A stretch of 35,995 nucleotides of DNA from Acidithiobacillales bacterium SM1_46 (GTDB lineage Bacteria; Pseudomonadota; Gammaproteobacteria; Acidiferrobacterales; Sulfurifustaceae), in contig LJVB01000004.1 of NCBI GenBank assembly GCA_001304215.1, positions 1 to 35,995 on the forward strand. Reading direction: 5' to 3'. Both the position numbers and the translations under genes were made by a program. Below the pieces are notes generated by a model. It made no database searches and was not told where the DNA came from. It saw nothing but the letters and a program-made list of their open reading frames with translations. Below, in pieces: positions 18,237-25,053 of the stretch. Within the stretch, counting starts at the first letter, position 1. The number at the start of each line of letters is the position of its first letter.

Positions 18237-18664
18237 CGTTGCTTTGGTTTCCGTCGTGATCGTCCCGGCGCGCGGCTTCGCGCGGATTGATCGGCTGTCG
18301 CCTGCTTGACAATGTGAATCTCCGGTTTCCGCCATACGGAATCCAGGCCATCGACCGGATGCCGCATCTTGCTGAATTGTGGTCATTTTCTCTCAGCAAT
18401 GCGATCCGATGGTAGCGCCGTCCATACTCAGGCCGTCTGAAAGGCGTGACAGTTCCAGGGTCCCGCTGTGTTCGCCTCACGTAATTGTTCCTGTTAACCT
18501 TCCACGGATGCACCTTGGCGGTGCAACTCTGGCGCAGCGCGTGCGGTGAAGAGGACGTAAATCGCAACGGTGCAGACGCGCCGTTCGCCAGGAAGGTTGT
18601 CTGGGTGCGCGCACCGCATTTGCGCGCGGTGATGAACGAGCCGTACCGGATACCTGAAGCCGGA
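18237..18664. other. Divergent intergenic region before the DUF294 gene
   Basis: This stretch of about 430 bases separates the small Cys/His gene (reverse) from the DUF294 gene (forward). Open frames here on either strand have Arg/Ser/Cys-rich translations without family features. A perfect short inverted repeat TGCACC (18509-18514) / GGTGCA (18520-18525) is visible. I found no convincing promoter or terminator. The DUF294 start is uncertain, so the 3' part could be coding. Confidence 0.5.
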
Positions 18665-20581
18665 ATGAGTTCCGTTACCGACAGCAATCGAACGAGCGAC
18701 CAGCAGGCGCGGCAGGCGACCGCACCGGTCATCGAATTCCTATCGAAGCATGCGCCGTTCCAGCACATGGAGCGCGAGCACCTCGAGTATCTGGCTGCGC
18801 ATCTCAAGCTCGGCTTCTACGCCAAAGACGAAGTTATCATTCATTCCGGCGGCACCATCGCCGACACCTTTTACATCATCAAGAAGGGTCGGGTGCACGG
18901 CGAGCGGCGTGGCACCGAGGCCTGGGAACTGGTGGCGGGCGAGTGCTTTCCGATCGGCGCGCTGCTGTCGCGGCGCTCCACCACCACGCTGATGCGCGCC
19001 GTCGAGGATACATTCTGCTTCGAACTGCCGTTTGAGCATTTCGACGCCTTGCTGCGGCGCAGCCCGGCGTTCCATGATTTCTGCACGCGCCGGCTGGCGA
19101 ATTTGCTCGATCAAGCCCTGCGCGCCACGCAAGCCAGTCTGGCGAGCGAAATTTCCGGCGACAGCGCGCTCGGCGCGCCGCTGAAGAGTCTGGTGCGCCG
19201 CAAACCGGTGACCTGTGCGCCGACTACGCCGATTCGTGAGGCGGTGGGCACCATGAACAGCCAGCGCACCGGCTCGATTATCGTTACCGATGCCGGGGTT
19301 CACCCGCTTGGCGTGTTCACGCTGCACGATCTGTTGTCGCGGGTGGTGGTGTCGAACGGTTCGCTCGATGCGCCGATCGAGCAGGTCATGTCGCCGCAGC
19401 CGCTGGCGCTGCGGCCCGAGGCCTCCGCGCAGGAGGCCGCCATGCTCATGGCTGAACGCGGCATCGGCCATCTGTGCGTGGTGGACGACGGCCGTCTTGT
19501 CGGCGTGATTTCCGAGCGAGACCTGTTTTCGCTGCAGCGTGTCGGGCTCGTCAACCTGTCCCGTTCCATCACGCACGCGCCGGATCTGGACACGCTCATT
19601 CGCCTGTCGCAGGACGTCCATCGCCTGGTGGGACAGATGCTCGCGCAGGGCGCCTCGGTCGGGCAACTCACCCAGATCATTGCGCTGCTCAACGATCACA
19701 CCACGCGCCGGGTCATCGCGCTGGCGCTCGAGGAGCACGGCAATCCGCGCACGCCGTTCACCTGGCTTTCCTTCGGCAGCGAGGGCCGCGGCGAGCAGAC
19801 GCTCAAGACCGACCAGGACAACGGCATACTTTTCGCCGCGGCAAATGCGAGCGATGCCGAGGCCGCGCGCGAGGAATTGCTGCCGCTCGCGCGCAAGATC
19901 AACGAAGCGCTCGATGCCTGCGGTTTCCCGCTCTGCACGGGCAACATCATGGCGAGCAATCCGGCGTGTTGTCTCAGTCTCAAAGAGTGGGACGCGCGCT
20001 ACAGCAGCTGGATAGACAAGGGCGAGCCGGAGGACTTGCTGAACGCGAGCATCTTCTTTGATTTCCGTGCGATCCATGGTGATGAAAAGCGTGCGGGAGA
20101 GTTGCGGGCGAGCGTGCTGCGCCGCGCCGCTGCCACACCGCGCTTCCTGCGCCAGCTCGCGCAGAATGCGCTTCAGAATGAGCCGCCGCTCGGTTTGGTG
20201 CGGGACTTCGTGGTGGACACTGACGGCGAACATGCCAACACCATTGACCTCAAGATGCGCGGCGCGCTGCCGTTCGTAGACGGCGCGCGCTTGCTGGCGC
20301 TCGCGCACGGGATCGCCGAGACCAATACTAGTGCGCGCCTGCGCGCGTTGGCCAAAACCCGCGTGATGTCGGCAACCGAGACGGATGCGTGGTGCGATGC
20401 TTATGACTTCATTCAGTTGCTGCGCATGCGCCGCCACCAGGCGCTGGAAGCCAAGGGGTTGCCGCTCGACAATCGCGTGAATCCGGATGAGCTGAACGAT
20501 CTGGATCGCCGTATCCTTAAGGAAGCATTCCGGCAGGCGCGCAAGCTGCAGTCGCGGCTTGCGCTGGACTATCAACTATGA
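18665..20581 (+). CDS. cNMP-binding/CBS/DUF294 putative nucleotidyltransferase
   Basis: The product, about 638 residues, has four parts: a cyclic-nucleotide-binding-like domain (about 20-140, with KDEVIIHSGGTIADTFYIIKKG), a CBS pair (about 175-290, with GHLCVVDDGRLVGVISERDLF), a DUF294 nucleotidyltransferase-like domain and a C-terminal helical domain. The nucleotidyltransferase motif is intact: G371-S in FGSEGRGEQ and D383/D385 in KTDQDNGILF, like the GlnD catalytic core. Such genes commonly sit beside acetate symporters, suggesting post-translational or nucleotide-sensing control of uptake (inference). The start is uncertain: ATG 18665 has only a weak ribosome binding site, and ATG 18632 is an alternative. 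The stop overlaps the exonuclease start (ATGA). Confidence 0.88.
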   Translation: MSSVTDSNRTSDQQARQATAPVIEFLSKHAPFQHMEREHLEYLAAHLKLGFYAKDEVIIHSGGTIADTFYIIKKGRVHGERRGTEAWELVAGECFPIGALLSRRSTTTLMRAVEDTFCFELPFEHFDALLRRSPAFHDFCTRRLANLLDQALRATQASLASEISGDSALGAPLKSLVRRKPVTCAPTTPIREAVGTMNSQRTGSIIVTDAGVHPLGVFTLHDLLSRVVVSNGSLDAPIEQVMSPQPLALRPEASAQEAAMLMAERGIGHLCVVDDGRLVGVISERDLFSLQRVGLVNLSRSITHAPDLDTLIRLSQDVHRLVGQMLAQGASVGQLTQIIALLNDHTTRRVIALALEEHGNPRTPFTWLSFGSEGRGEQTLKTDQDNGILFAAANASDAEAAREELLPLARKINEALDACGFPLCTGNIMASNPACCLSLKEWDARYSSWIDKGEPEDLLNASIFFDFRAIHGDEKRAGELRASVLRRAAATPRFLRQLAQNALQNEPPLGLVRDFVVDTDGEHANTIDLKMRGALPFVDGARLLALAHGIAETNTSARLRALAKTRVMSATETDAWCDAYDFIQLLRMRRHQALEAKGLPLDNRVNPDELNDLDRRILKEAFRQARKLQSRLALDYQL

Positions 20582-21288
20582 GCCTGTTGGCGCGCCTGTT
20601 TGGTCCCAGCATCGAGCTGCCGCCCGAGTTTGCGACACGTCTTTCGGCGTGGCGCGCGCTCGCGCCGGATCCAGAGCGCACACCGCTCGCCGAGGCGGAG
20701 TTCGTGGTAGTGGATGTCGAGAGTTCCGGACTCGATGCGCGCCGCGACCGGCTGCTGGCTGTGGGTGCCTGTGCGCTCAAGCACGGGCGACTGGATGTCG
20801 GCGCCAGCTTCGAGCGCGTGATCTTCCAGGAACAGGTGTCAACCAAGGCCAACATTCTGGTGCACGGCATTGCCCCCACCGAGCAGGCCGCCGGCTTGCC
20901 GGCGGAGCAGGCGCTAATGGATTTTCTGGAGCTTGCCGGCGCGCATGTGTTGCTCGCCTACCACGCGCCGTTCGATCGCATCATGCTGGATCGCGCCACG
21001 CGCGAATATCTCGGTGTGCGTCTCGTCAACCGGTGGATCGATCTCGCCTATCTCGCGCCGGCGCTGGTTCCGGAGGCGCGCCTGCCCCGGGCGAGTCTGG
21101 ATGAATGGTTTCATTACTTCGGGATTTACGTGCGCGCCCGCCACCGGGCGATTGATGACGTGCACGCGACCGGAGAGCTCATGTTGATCCTGCTGGAGCG
21201 TGCCCGGGCGCGTGGAATGCAGACTATCGGAGCATTGCTCGCGGAGACAGAGGCCCAACAGCGTTCGGCTATGGCAGGGGGGTTCTGA
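20578..21288 (+). CDS. 3'-5' exonuclease, DnaQ-like (DEDDh)
   Basis: This 236-residue protein belongs to the DEDDh exonuclease family related to the proofreading subunit of DNA polymerase III. Exo I is FVVVDVESSGLD with D46 and E48, Exo II lies in LLAYHAPFDRIMLDR, and Exo III is the HRAIDDVHAT segment with the His and Asp of the DEDDh set. About 40 residues precede the domain, and there is no polymerase or GIY-YIG domain. It overlaps the DUF294 gene by ATGA, an arrangement repeatedly seen with VC_2705-type symporters, so its substrate may be linked to the signalling protein and not to replication; that is inference. Confidence 0.9.
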   Translation: MSLLARLFGPSIELPPEFATRLSAWRALAPDPERTPLAEAEFVVVDVESSGLDARRDRLLAVGACALKHGRLDVGASFERVIFQEQVSTKANILVHGIAPTEQAAGLPAEQALMDFLELAGAHVLLAYHAPFDRIMLDRATREYLGVRLVNRWIDLAYLAPALVPEARLPRASLDEWFHYFGIYVRARHRAIDDVHATGELMLILLERARARGMQTIGALLAETEAQQRSAMAGGF

Positions 21289-21304
21289 GCGGCTTGGGCG
21301 CCGC

Positions 21305-21318
21305 TTGATCTGGATCAA
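21305..21318 (+). promoter_or_regulatory. FNR/ANR-type binding site
   Basis: TTGATCTGGATCAA matches the FNR/ANR/DNR consensus TTGAT-N4-ATCAA at all ten fixed positions. Its centre is 21311.5. A -10-like CATAAG lies at 21342-21347, which would put the transcription start near 21353-21354, about 41.5 bases from the centre, the class II activator distance. The target genes would be DUF4212 and the symporter. No regulator gene is in the window, so binding is inferred from sequence. Confidence 0.65.
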
Positions 21319-21324
21319 CCACAA

Positions 21325-21366
21325 AGAGGACACTATGGCGGCATAAGAGGAGACTATGGCACCATG
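21325..21366 (+). repeat. Tandem imperfect 21-bp repeat with two SD-ATG units
   Basis: Units 21325-21345 and 21346-21366 agree at 17 of 21 positions; the core AGAGGA-N-ACTATGGC occurs in both. The period equals two helical turns. Each unit has a GAGGA followed by an ATG four bases later (21335 and 21356). They open a three-codon frame (Met-Ala-Ala-stop) and a 15-codon frame (MAPWSAGSGGSGPDR). The repeat may be a binding site or a pair of leader peptides, or it may have arisen by duplication without function. Confidence 0.45.
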
Positions 21367-21497
21367 GTCCGCCGGTTCAGGCGGGTCAGGCCCCGACCGG
21401 TAGCCGGGGTGGTAGAGGGAACAGGACAGTCGTCGCCGTGCAGGAACGGGCCGACAGGCTGGCAAGGATTCAGTGGAACGGGATGGCAAAGGGGCGC

Positions 21498-21526
21498 GTG
21501 GCACCGAGGCAAGGAGCGCCTATAAC
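21498..21526 (+). promoter_or_regulatory. Candidate sigma-70 promoter
   Basis: GTGGCA (21498-21503), a 17-base spacer and TATAAC (21521-21526) match the -35/-10 consensus at four and five positions. Transcription would start near 21533 and yield a leader of about 230 bases before DUF4212. Confidence 0.35.
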
Positions 21527-21548
21527 GCGCAGCATAATTGGAGTGCAG

Positions 21549-21578
21549 TTGTCACAATAGGCATAAGAACAACATAAA
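21549..21578 (+). promoter_or_regulatory. Candidate sigma-70 promoter, second
   Basis: TTGTCA (21549-21554), an 18-base spacer and CATAAA (21573-21578) match at five and four positions. Both hexamers are AT-rich in an otherwise GC-rich region. Transcription would start near 21585, still upstream of the hairpin at 21628. Confidence 0.3.
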
Positions 21579-21627
21579 GGGGGTAACGACGCCGTGAATG
21601 CAACAAGAATGGCGAGAGTGCGGGTGA

Positions 21628-21654
21628 CGAAATCCCGCGGTTAGCGGGATTTCG
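21628..21654 (+). terminator. Strong hairpin in the symporter leader (attenuator-like)
   Basis: CGAAATCCCGC (21628-21638) and GCGGGATTTCG (21644-21654) form a perfect 11-bp stem with a five-base loop (GGTTA). Only three T residues lie in the 3' arm and no T-run follows, so it is a weak intrinsic terminator at best. It lies about 106 bases before the DUF4212 start and would be transcribed from any of the three promoter candidates. Confidence 0.45.
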
Positions 21655-21760
21655 CGTGGCATCCGATTCGTCGCAGGCGGGGTCGTCAGCAAAGCTCGGG
21701 CGGGTAAACGTCAGGTAGATATCTCGCTCACCATCATTAGCTAAGTACGGAGGAACGTCG

Positions 21761-22024
21761 ATGGCTACAAATACTGGGCAACAGGAAGCGCACTGGCACG
21801 CAACGCGCAACCTGATGATCGTTCACCTAGTCATATGGTTTGTTTTCGCGTACGTCGTTCACTGGTTCGCGCCGCAGCTCAACAAGATGAGCTTGCTGAA
21901 CTTTCCGGTGGGTTTCTATATGGCGGCGCAGGGCTCCCTGATCGTATTCGTCGTCCAGCTGTTTGTCTTCGCAAAGCAGCAGGACGCGATCGATCGCAAA
22001 TTCGGCATGGCCGAAGAAGACTAA
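21761..22024 (+). CDS. DUF4212 small membrane subunit of the symporter
   Basis: The 87-residue protein has two hydrophobic segments (about 21-37, IVHLVIWFVFAYVVHWF, and about 52-71), a short polar N-terminus and an acidic end (AEED). This is the DUF4212 pattern, found almost always directly before a VC_2705-type sodium:solute symporter, and likened to small accessory subunits such as YhdT of the pantothenate symporter. A strong ribosome binding site (GGAGGA) precedes the ATG. The symporter follows after 15 bases, so the two are co-transcribed and probably act together in the inner membrane. Confidence 0.9.
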   Translation: MATNTGQQEAHWHATRNLMIVHLVIWFVFAYVVHWFAPQLNKMSLLNFPVGFYMAAQGSLIVFVVQLFVFAKQQDAIDRKFGMAEED

Positions 22025-22039
22025 AAGGAGAAACCGATC

Positions 22040-23881
22040 ATGCCAATATTCAAGAAGGGGACGACGTTCATCGAGAACCTCCCCAAAATCTATACCCTCT
22101 ACACCGGGGGCTTCCTGCTGTTCTTCGCCATGCTGGCGTGGTTCGAGAAGCTCGGCATGGGTGCCGATACCATCGGCATCCTGTTCGTGTCCTTCACGAT
22201 CGTCATCTATGCGCTGATCGGCTACCTGTCACGCACGATGGAGGTTCAGGCCTACTACGTGGCCGGCCGCCAGGTGCCGGCAGTGTTCAACGGCATGGCG
22301 ACCGCCGCGGACTGGATGTCCGGCGCCTCGTTCGTCGCCATGGCCGGCGGCATCTACCTCGGGGGCCACGCCTACCTCGCCTTCGTGGTCGGCTGGACGG
22401 GCGGCTACGTGCTGGTCGCGACGCTGATGGCGCCGTACCTGCGCAAGTTTGGCTGCTACACGGTGCCGGACTTCATTGGCACGCGCTACGGTGGCAACCT
22501 GACGCGTTTCTTCGCCGTGGTCGTGCTGGTGGTTGCGTCGTTCACTTACGTGACGGCGCAGATCAACGCAACCGGCACTATCGCGGCGCGCACGCTGGGT
22601 GTGCCGTTTGAGGTGGGTGTATGGGTCGGTCTGGTCGGCATCCTGCTTTGCGCAATGCTGGGTGGCATGCGCGCGGTGACCTGGACGCAGGTGGCACAGT
22701 ACATCGTGTTGATCATCGCCTACCTGGTCCCGGTGTTCTGGATGTCGATGAAGCAGGGCTTCGGTCCATTCCCGCATGTGGAATACGGCAATGCGGTTGC
22801 CAGAATCATGGAACTCGAGCCGATACTGCAGGTGGGCGTCCTGAAACCTACCGGCGAAATTGCCGCGCAGTTCCCGGGCCTCAAGGCGCTGACGGTGCTG
22901 CATGCCACTCCGGGTGAGGGGCCGATCGCCGCCTGGCGGTTCGTGACACTGGTGGCATGCATGATGATCGGCACCGCGTCGCTTCCGCACATCCTGATGC
23001 GCTACTTCACCACGCCATCGGTGCGCGCCGCACGTACTTCGGTCGCCTGGTCGCTGTTCTTCATCTTCCTGCTGTACTTTACGGCGCCGGCGCTCGCGAC
23101 CTTCACCAAGCTGCAGCTGCTGGATCCCAATTTGGCGACCAGCATCATCGGCAAGTCGATCGCCGAAGTGACCAACCTGACGTGGATCCAGAAGTGGAGC
23201 GCGGTCGGGATGGTGGCGATCAAGGACTTCAATGGCGACGGGATACTGCAGATCAACGAGTTCTTCATCCGTGGCGATATCGTGGTGCTGGCAACACCCG
23301 AAATCGCGGGCCTGCCGTATGTGATATCGGGTCTGGTCGCCGCCGGCGGCCTGGCCGCTGCGATGTCAACGGCCGACGGTCTGCTGCTCGCCATCTCCAA
23401 TGCGCTTTCTCATGATCTGTACTACAAGATCATCGACCCGAAGGCGGAAACCAGGAAGCGCCTTATCGTTGCCCGTGTGCTGCTGGTGGGTATCGGCGCA
23501 TTGGCCTCGATCGTCGCGAGCTTCAAGCTCACCGGAATCCTCGGTGCGGTGGCGTGGGCCTTCTGCTTTGCCATGTCCGGTCTGTTCTTCCCGCTCGTTC
23601 TCGGCGTATGGTGGAGGCGGGCGAACCGGGCGGGCGCGATCGCCGGCATGGTGATCGGCCTGGGTGCCGGTTGGTGGTACCTCTACATGGTGAAGTGGGG
23701 CGGCATGAAGCCATGGTGGGGGATGGACGATCTGCGCTTCGGCATGGTCGGCGCGACGGCGAGCCTGATCGCGATGGTCGTGGTTTCGCTAATGACCAAG
23801 GCCCCCGACAAGGAAACGCAAGCCATGATCGACGAAGTCCGCATCCCGAAGGGCAAGACGATCCTGGAGGCGTCGCACTGA
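22040..23881 (+). CDS. Sodium:solute symporter, VC_2705 subfamily (ActP-like)
   Basis: This 613-residue inner-membrane protein belongs to the SSS family and is related to the acetate permease ActP. Typical segments are VQAYYVAGRQVPAVFNGMATAADWMSGASF, GCYTVPDFIGTRYGG and ALSTADGLLL-like MSTADGLLLAISNALSHDLYY. Between helices it carries an EF-hand-like loop (D396 to E407, DFNGDGILQINE) with Asp, Asn, Asp, Gly and Glu at the calcium-ligand positions. Acetate is the likely substrate given acs about 1.5 kb downstream, but other short carboxylates are possible. A good ribosome binding site (AAGGAG) precedes the ATG, and a strong terminator follows the stop by 20 bases. Confidence 0.92.
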   Translation: MPIFKKGTTFIENLPKIYTLYTGGFLLFFAMLAWFEKLGMGADTIGILFVSFTIVIYALIGYLSRTMEVQAYYVAGRQVPAVFNGMATAADWMSGASFVAMAGGIYLGGHAYLAFVVGWTGGYVLVATLMAPYLRKFGCYTVPDFIGTRYGGNLTRFFAVVVLVVASFTYVTAQINATGTIAARTLGVPFEVGVWVGLVGILLCAMLGGMRAVTWTQVAQYIVLIIAYLVPVFWMSMKQGFGPFPHVEYGNAVARIMELEPILQVGVLKPTGEIAAQFPGLKALTVLHATPGEGPIAAWRFVTLVACMMIGTASLPHILMRYFTTPSVRAARTSVAWSLFFIFLLYFTAPALATFTKLQLLDPNLATSIIGKSIAEVTNLTWIQKWSAVGMVAIKDFNGDGILQINEFFIRGDIVVLATPEIAGLPYVISGLVAAGGLAAAMSTADGLLLAISNALSHDLYYKIIDPKAETRKRLIVARVLLVGIGALASIVASFKLTGILGAVAWAFCFAMSGLFFPLVLGVWWRRANRAGAIAGMVIGLGAGWWYLYMVKWGGMKPWWGMDDLRFGMVGATASLIAMVVVSLMTKAPDKETQAMIDEVRIPKGKTILEASH

Positions 23882-23900
23882 CAGGCGTTTGGTAATGCTC

Positions 23901-23940
23901 AAAGCCGGGGCGAGTCACTCGCCCCGGCTTTATTTTTTTC
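23901..23940 (+). terminator. Rho-independent terminator after the symporter
   Basis: AAAGCCGGGGCGAG (23901-23914) pairs perfectly with CTCGCCCCGGCTTT (23918-23931) around a three-base loop, followed by ATTTTTTTC. It is a textbook intrinsic terminator and ends the DUF4212-symporter unit. Confidence 0.92.
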
Positions 23941-23979
23941 TGGACCGAATTTGGCGTCGCGTGTACATGGAGTTTTGCT

Positions 23980-24336
23980 GTGACTGAGACAATCCCGCTC
24001 TGGGCGATCGTTGTCGACTACGTGCTCGGCATGGTCATGTGGACCCTGATTGGCCGCTTCGGCATGCGGCTGTTTCTTCCGGAAGAGAGCAGGTTCTTTT
24101 TCAACCGGTTTTTCATCAAGGTAACCAACCCGCTGTTGAAGTTGTTCGCCCCGATCACGCCCTCGTTCCTGGTGCCGCCGCTGGTGCCGTTGTATGTGGC
24201 ATGGTTCTTCTACATGACGCGCTTCTATCTGATGCCCTGGCTGCTCGGTTATTCGGTGATGGGCATGCTGTCGTTCCCGCTGGAGAGCGAGCTGGCCCGA
24301 GGTATCGCCCATCTGATCGGGCTGATCGTCAACTAG
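23980..24336 (+). CDS. Small integral membrane protein of unknown function
   Basis: I do not recognise the family. The 118-residue protein begins at GTG 23980, seven bases after a GGAG. It has hydrophobic segments at about 6-24, 64-82 and 83-98, and a Phe-rich, positively charged loop (RFFFNRFFIKV) that would face the cytoplasm. It lies between the symporter terminator and a second terminator-like hairpin, so it is either read through from the symporter or has its own promoter in the 40 bases after the terminator, where I see none that is convincing. A role in the acetate module is suggested only by position. Confidence 0.65.
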   Translation: MTETIPLWAIVVDYVLGMVMWTLIGRFGMRLFLPEESRFFFNRFFIKVTNPLLKLFAPITPSFLVPPLVPLYVAWFFYMTRFYLMPWLLGYSVMGMLSFPLESELARGIAHLIGLIVN

Positions 24337-24351
24337 TCTGGATGCCGAATT

Positions 24352-24373
24352 AGCCCCCCGGTGGGCTCTTTCT
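24352..24373 (+). terminator. Candidate terminator between convergent genes
   Basis: AGCCC (24352-24356) pairs with GGGCT (24363-24367) around a six-base loop, followed by CTTTCT. The stem is short but lies between two convergent genes, 15 bases past one stop and just before the other. Strength is uncertain. Confidence 0.45.
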
Positions 24374-24381
24374 GAAGTCTC

Positions 24382-25053
24382 TTAGCCTGCGGACCGAAGC
24401 ACGGCCTCGGCATCGAGGTGGCGACGCAGTTCGCGGCGTATCTCCTGCCAGCGAAAGCGTACTGAATTGCGCACGATTTCCTCATCGAGCTCCTTGAGGT
24501 TCTCGACAATGGGTGCCCAGCGTATGAGCGCCGTCGGGCTCTCGGAAAACGGTGTCTCGTCGTCGTCTACCCGCGCCCATTCGCAGGATGCCAGGCGCGC
24601 ACGTACACGATCGGCATGCGATGCGAACTGCTCGTCCGCATCGGCGGGGACCCCTGTGTCGTCGAGGATCGCGCTTGTCACGCGGGTCATGAGCGCGCCG
24701 ACTTGTGGTGCCAGTGCTTGTGAATGTCGCGCCAGCAGTCCGCCGGCGTAGACGGACAGATCCGACAGGCACGCGAGCCAGACATGCCACTTGGCAATGT
24801 TGACCGAGCGCACAAATTCGTCGTCCTCGAAAAGTTGCGGGTAGACCATTCCGGCGCGCGTTCGCAAATAGCTGTACAGTGAAGTCTGTGCGAGGTAACT
24901 GGCGCGTGTCTGGAGATAACTCCTAAGCGTCGCGAGGTCGTTGATCGGCTCGCTCCTGCGGCGACCGAGCGTACCGAAGTAATCGCGCAGCCCTTCCCGC
25001 AGGCCCAAGGCCCAGACTGCAAATCGCTGGGCCCGCGTTGTCGGCTTCGTCAT
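24382..25053 (-). CDS. Conserved-looking hypothetical protein divergent from acs
   Basis: I do not recognise a named family. I place the start at ATG 25053 because an AGGA lies five bases upstream; the frame continues to an ATG at 25110 with no good ribosome binding site. The product has 223 residues, is rich in Arg, Leu and Ala, and appears helical, with no signal peptide and no clear membrane segment (WHVWLACLSDLSVYAGGLLA is only mildly hydrophobic). Tryptophans and an even residue mix argue for a real protein. It is transcribed away from acs, with 380 bases between, so a regulatory or accessory link to acetate activation is possible but not shown. Confidence 0.7.
   Translation of the reverse strand: MTKPTTRAQRFAVWALGLREGLRDYFGTLGRRRSEPINDLATLRSYLQTRASYLAQTSLYSYLRTRAGMVYPQLFEDDEFVRSVNIAKWHVWLACLSDLSVYAGGLLARHSQALAPQVGALMTRVTSAILDDTGVPADADEQFASHADRVRARLASCEWARVDDDETPFSESPTALIRWAPIVENLKELDEEIVRNSVRFRWQEIRRELRRHLDAEAVLRSAG

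Larger units (their letters stand above)
21289..21760 (+). other. Long regulatory leader upstream of DUF4212 and the symporter
   Basis: These 472 bases hold no convincing protein-coding gene on either strand. They contain a perfect FNR/ANR box (21305-21318), a tandem 21-bp repeat, two further promoter-like pairs, and an 11-bp hairpin (21628-21654). A clear Shine-Dalgarno sequence GGAGGA (21749-21754) precedes the DUF4212 ATG. A transcript from the FNR-linked promoter would carry a leader of about 400 bases, long enough for an RNA element or a small RNA. Confidence 0.6.

Noticed and set aside
18229-18807. Reverse frame of 192 codons across the region upstream of DUF294
   Set aside because: It runs into the DUF294 coding sequence, has a Cys/Arg/Ser-rich translation and no motif, and lacks a ribosome binding site.
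18740-20575. Reverse-strand open frame of 611 codons opposite the DUF294 gene
   Set aside because: It lies entirely antisense to a gene with clear domains. Its translation is rich in Arg, Gln and His with no motif, which is typical of the shadow frame in GC-rich DNA.
21481-21520. Possible sigma-54 promoter (GTGGCAC at 21498)
   Set aside because: The GG of the -24 element is present, but no GC-containing TTGC follows at the fixed distance.
21520-21810. Reverse frame of 96 codons in the DUF4212 leader
   Set aside because: It overlaps the DUF4212 start, shows no family features, and its start lacks a ribosome binding site.
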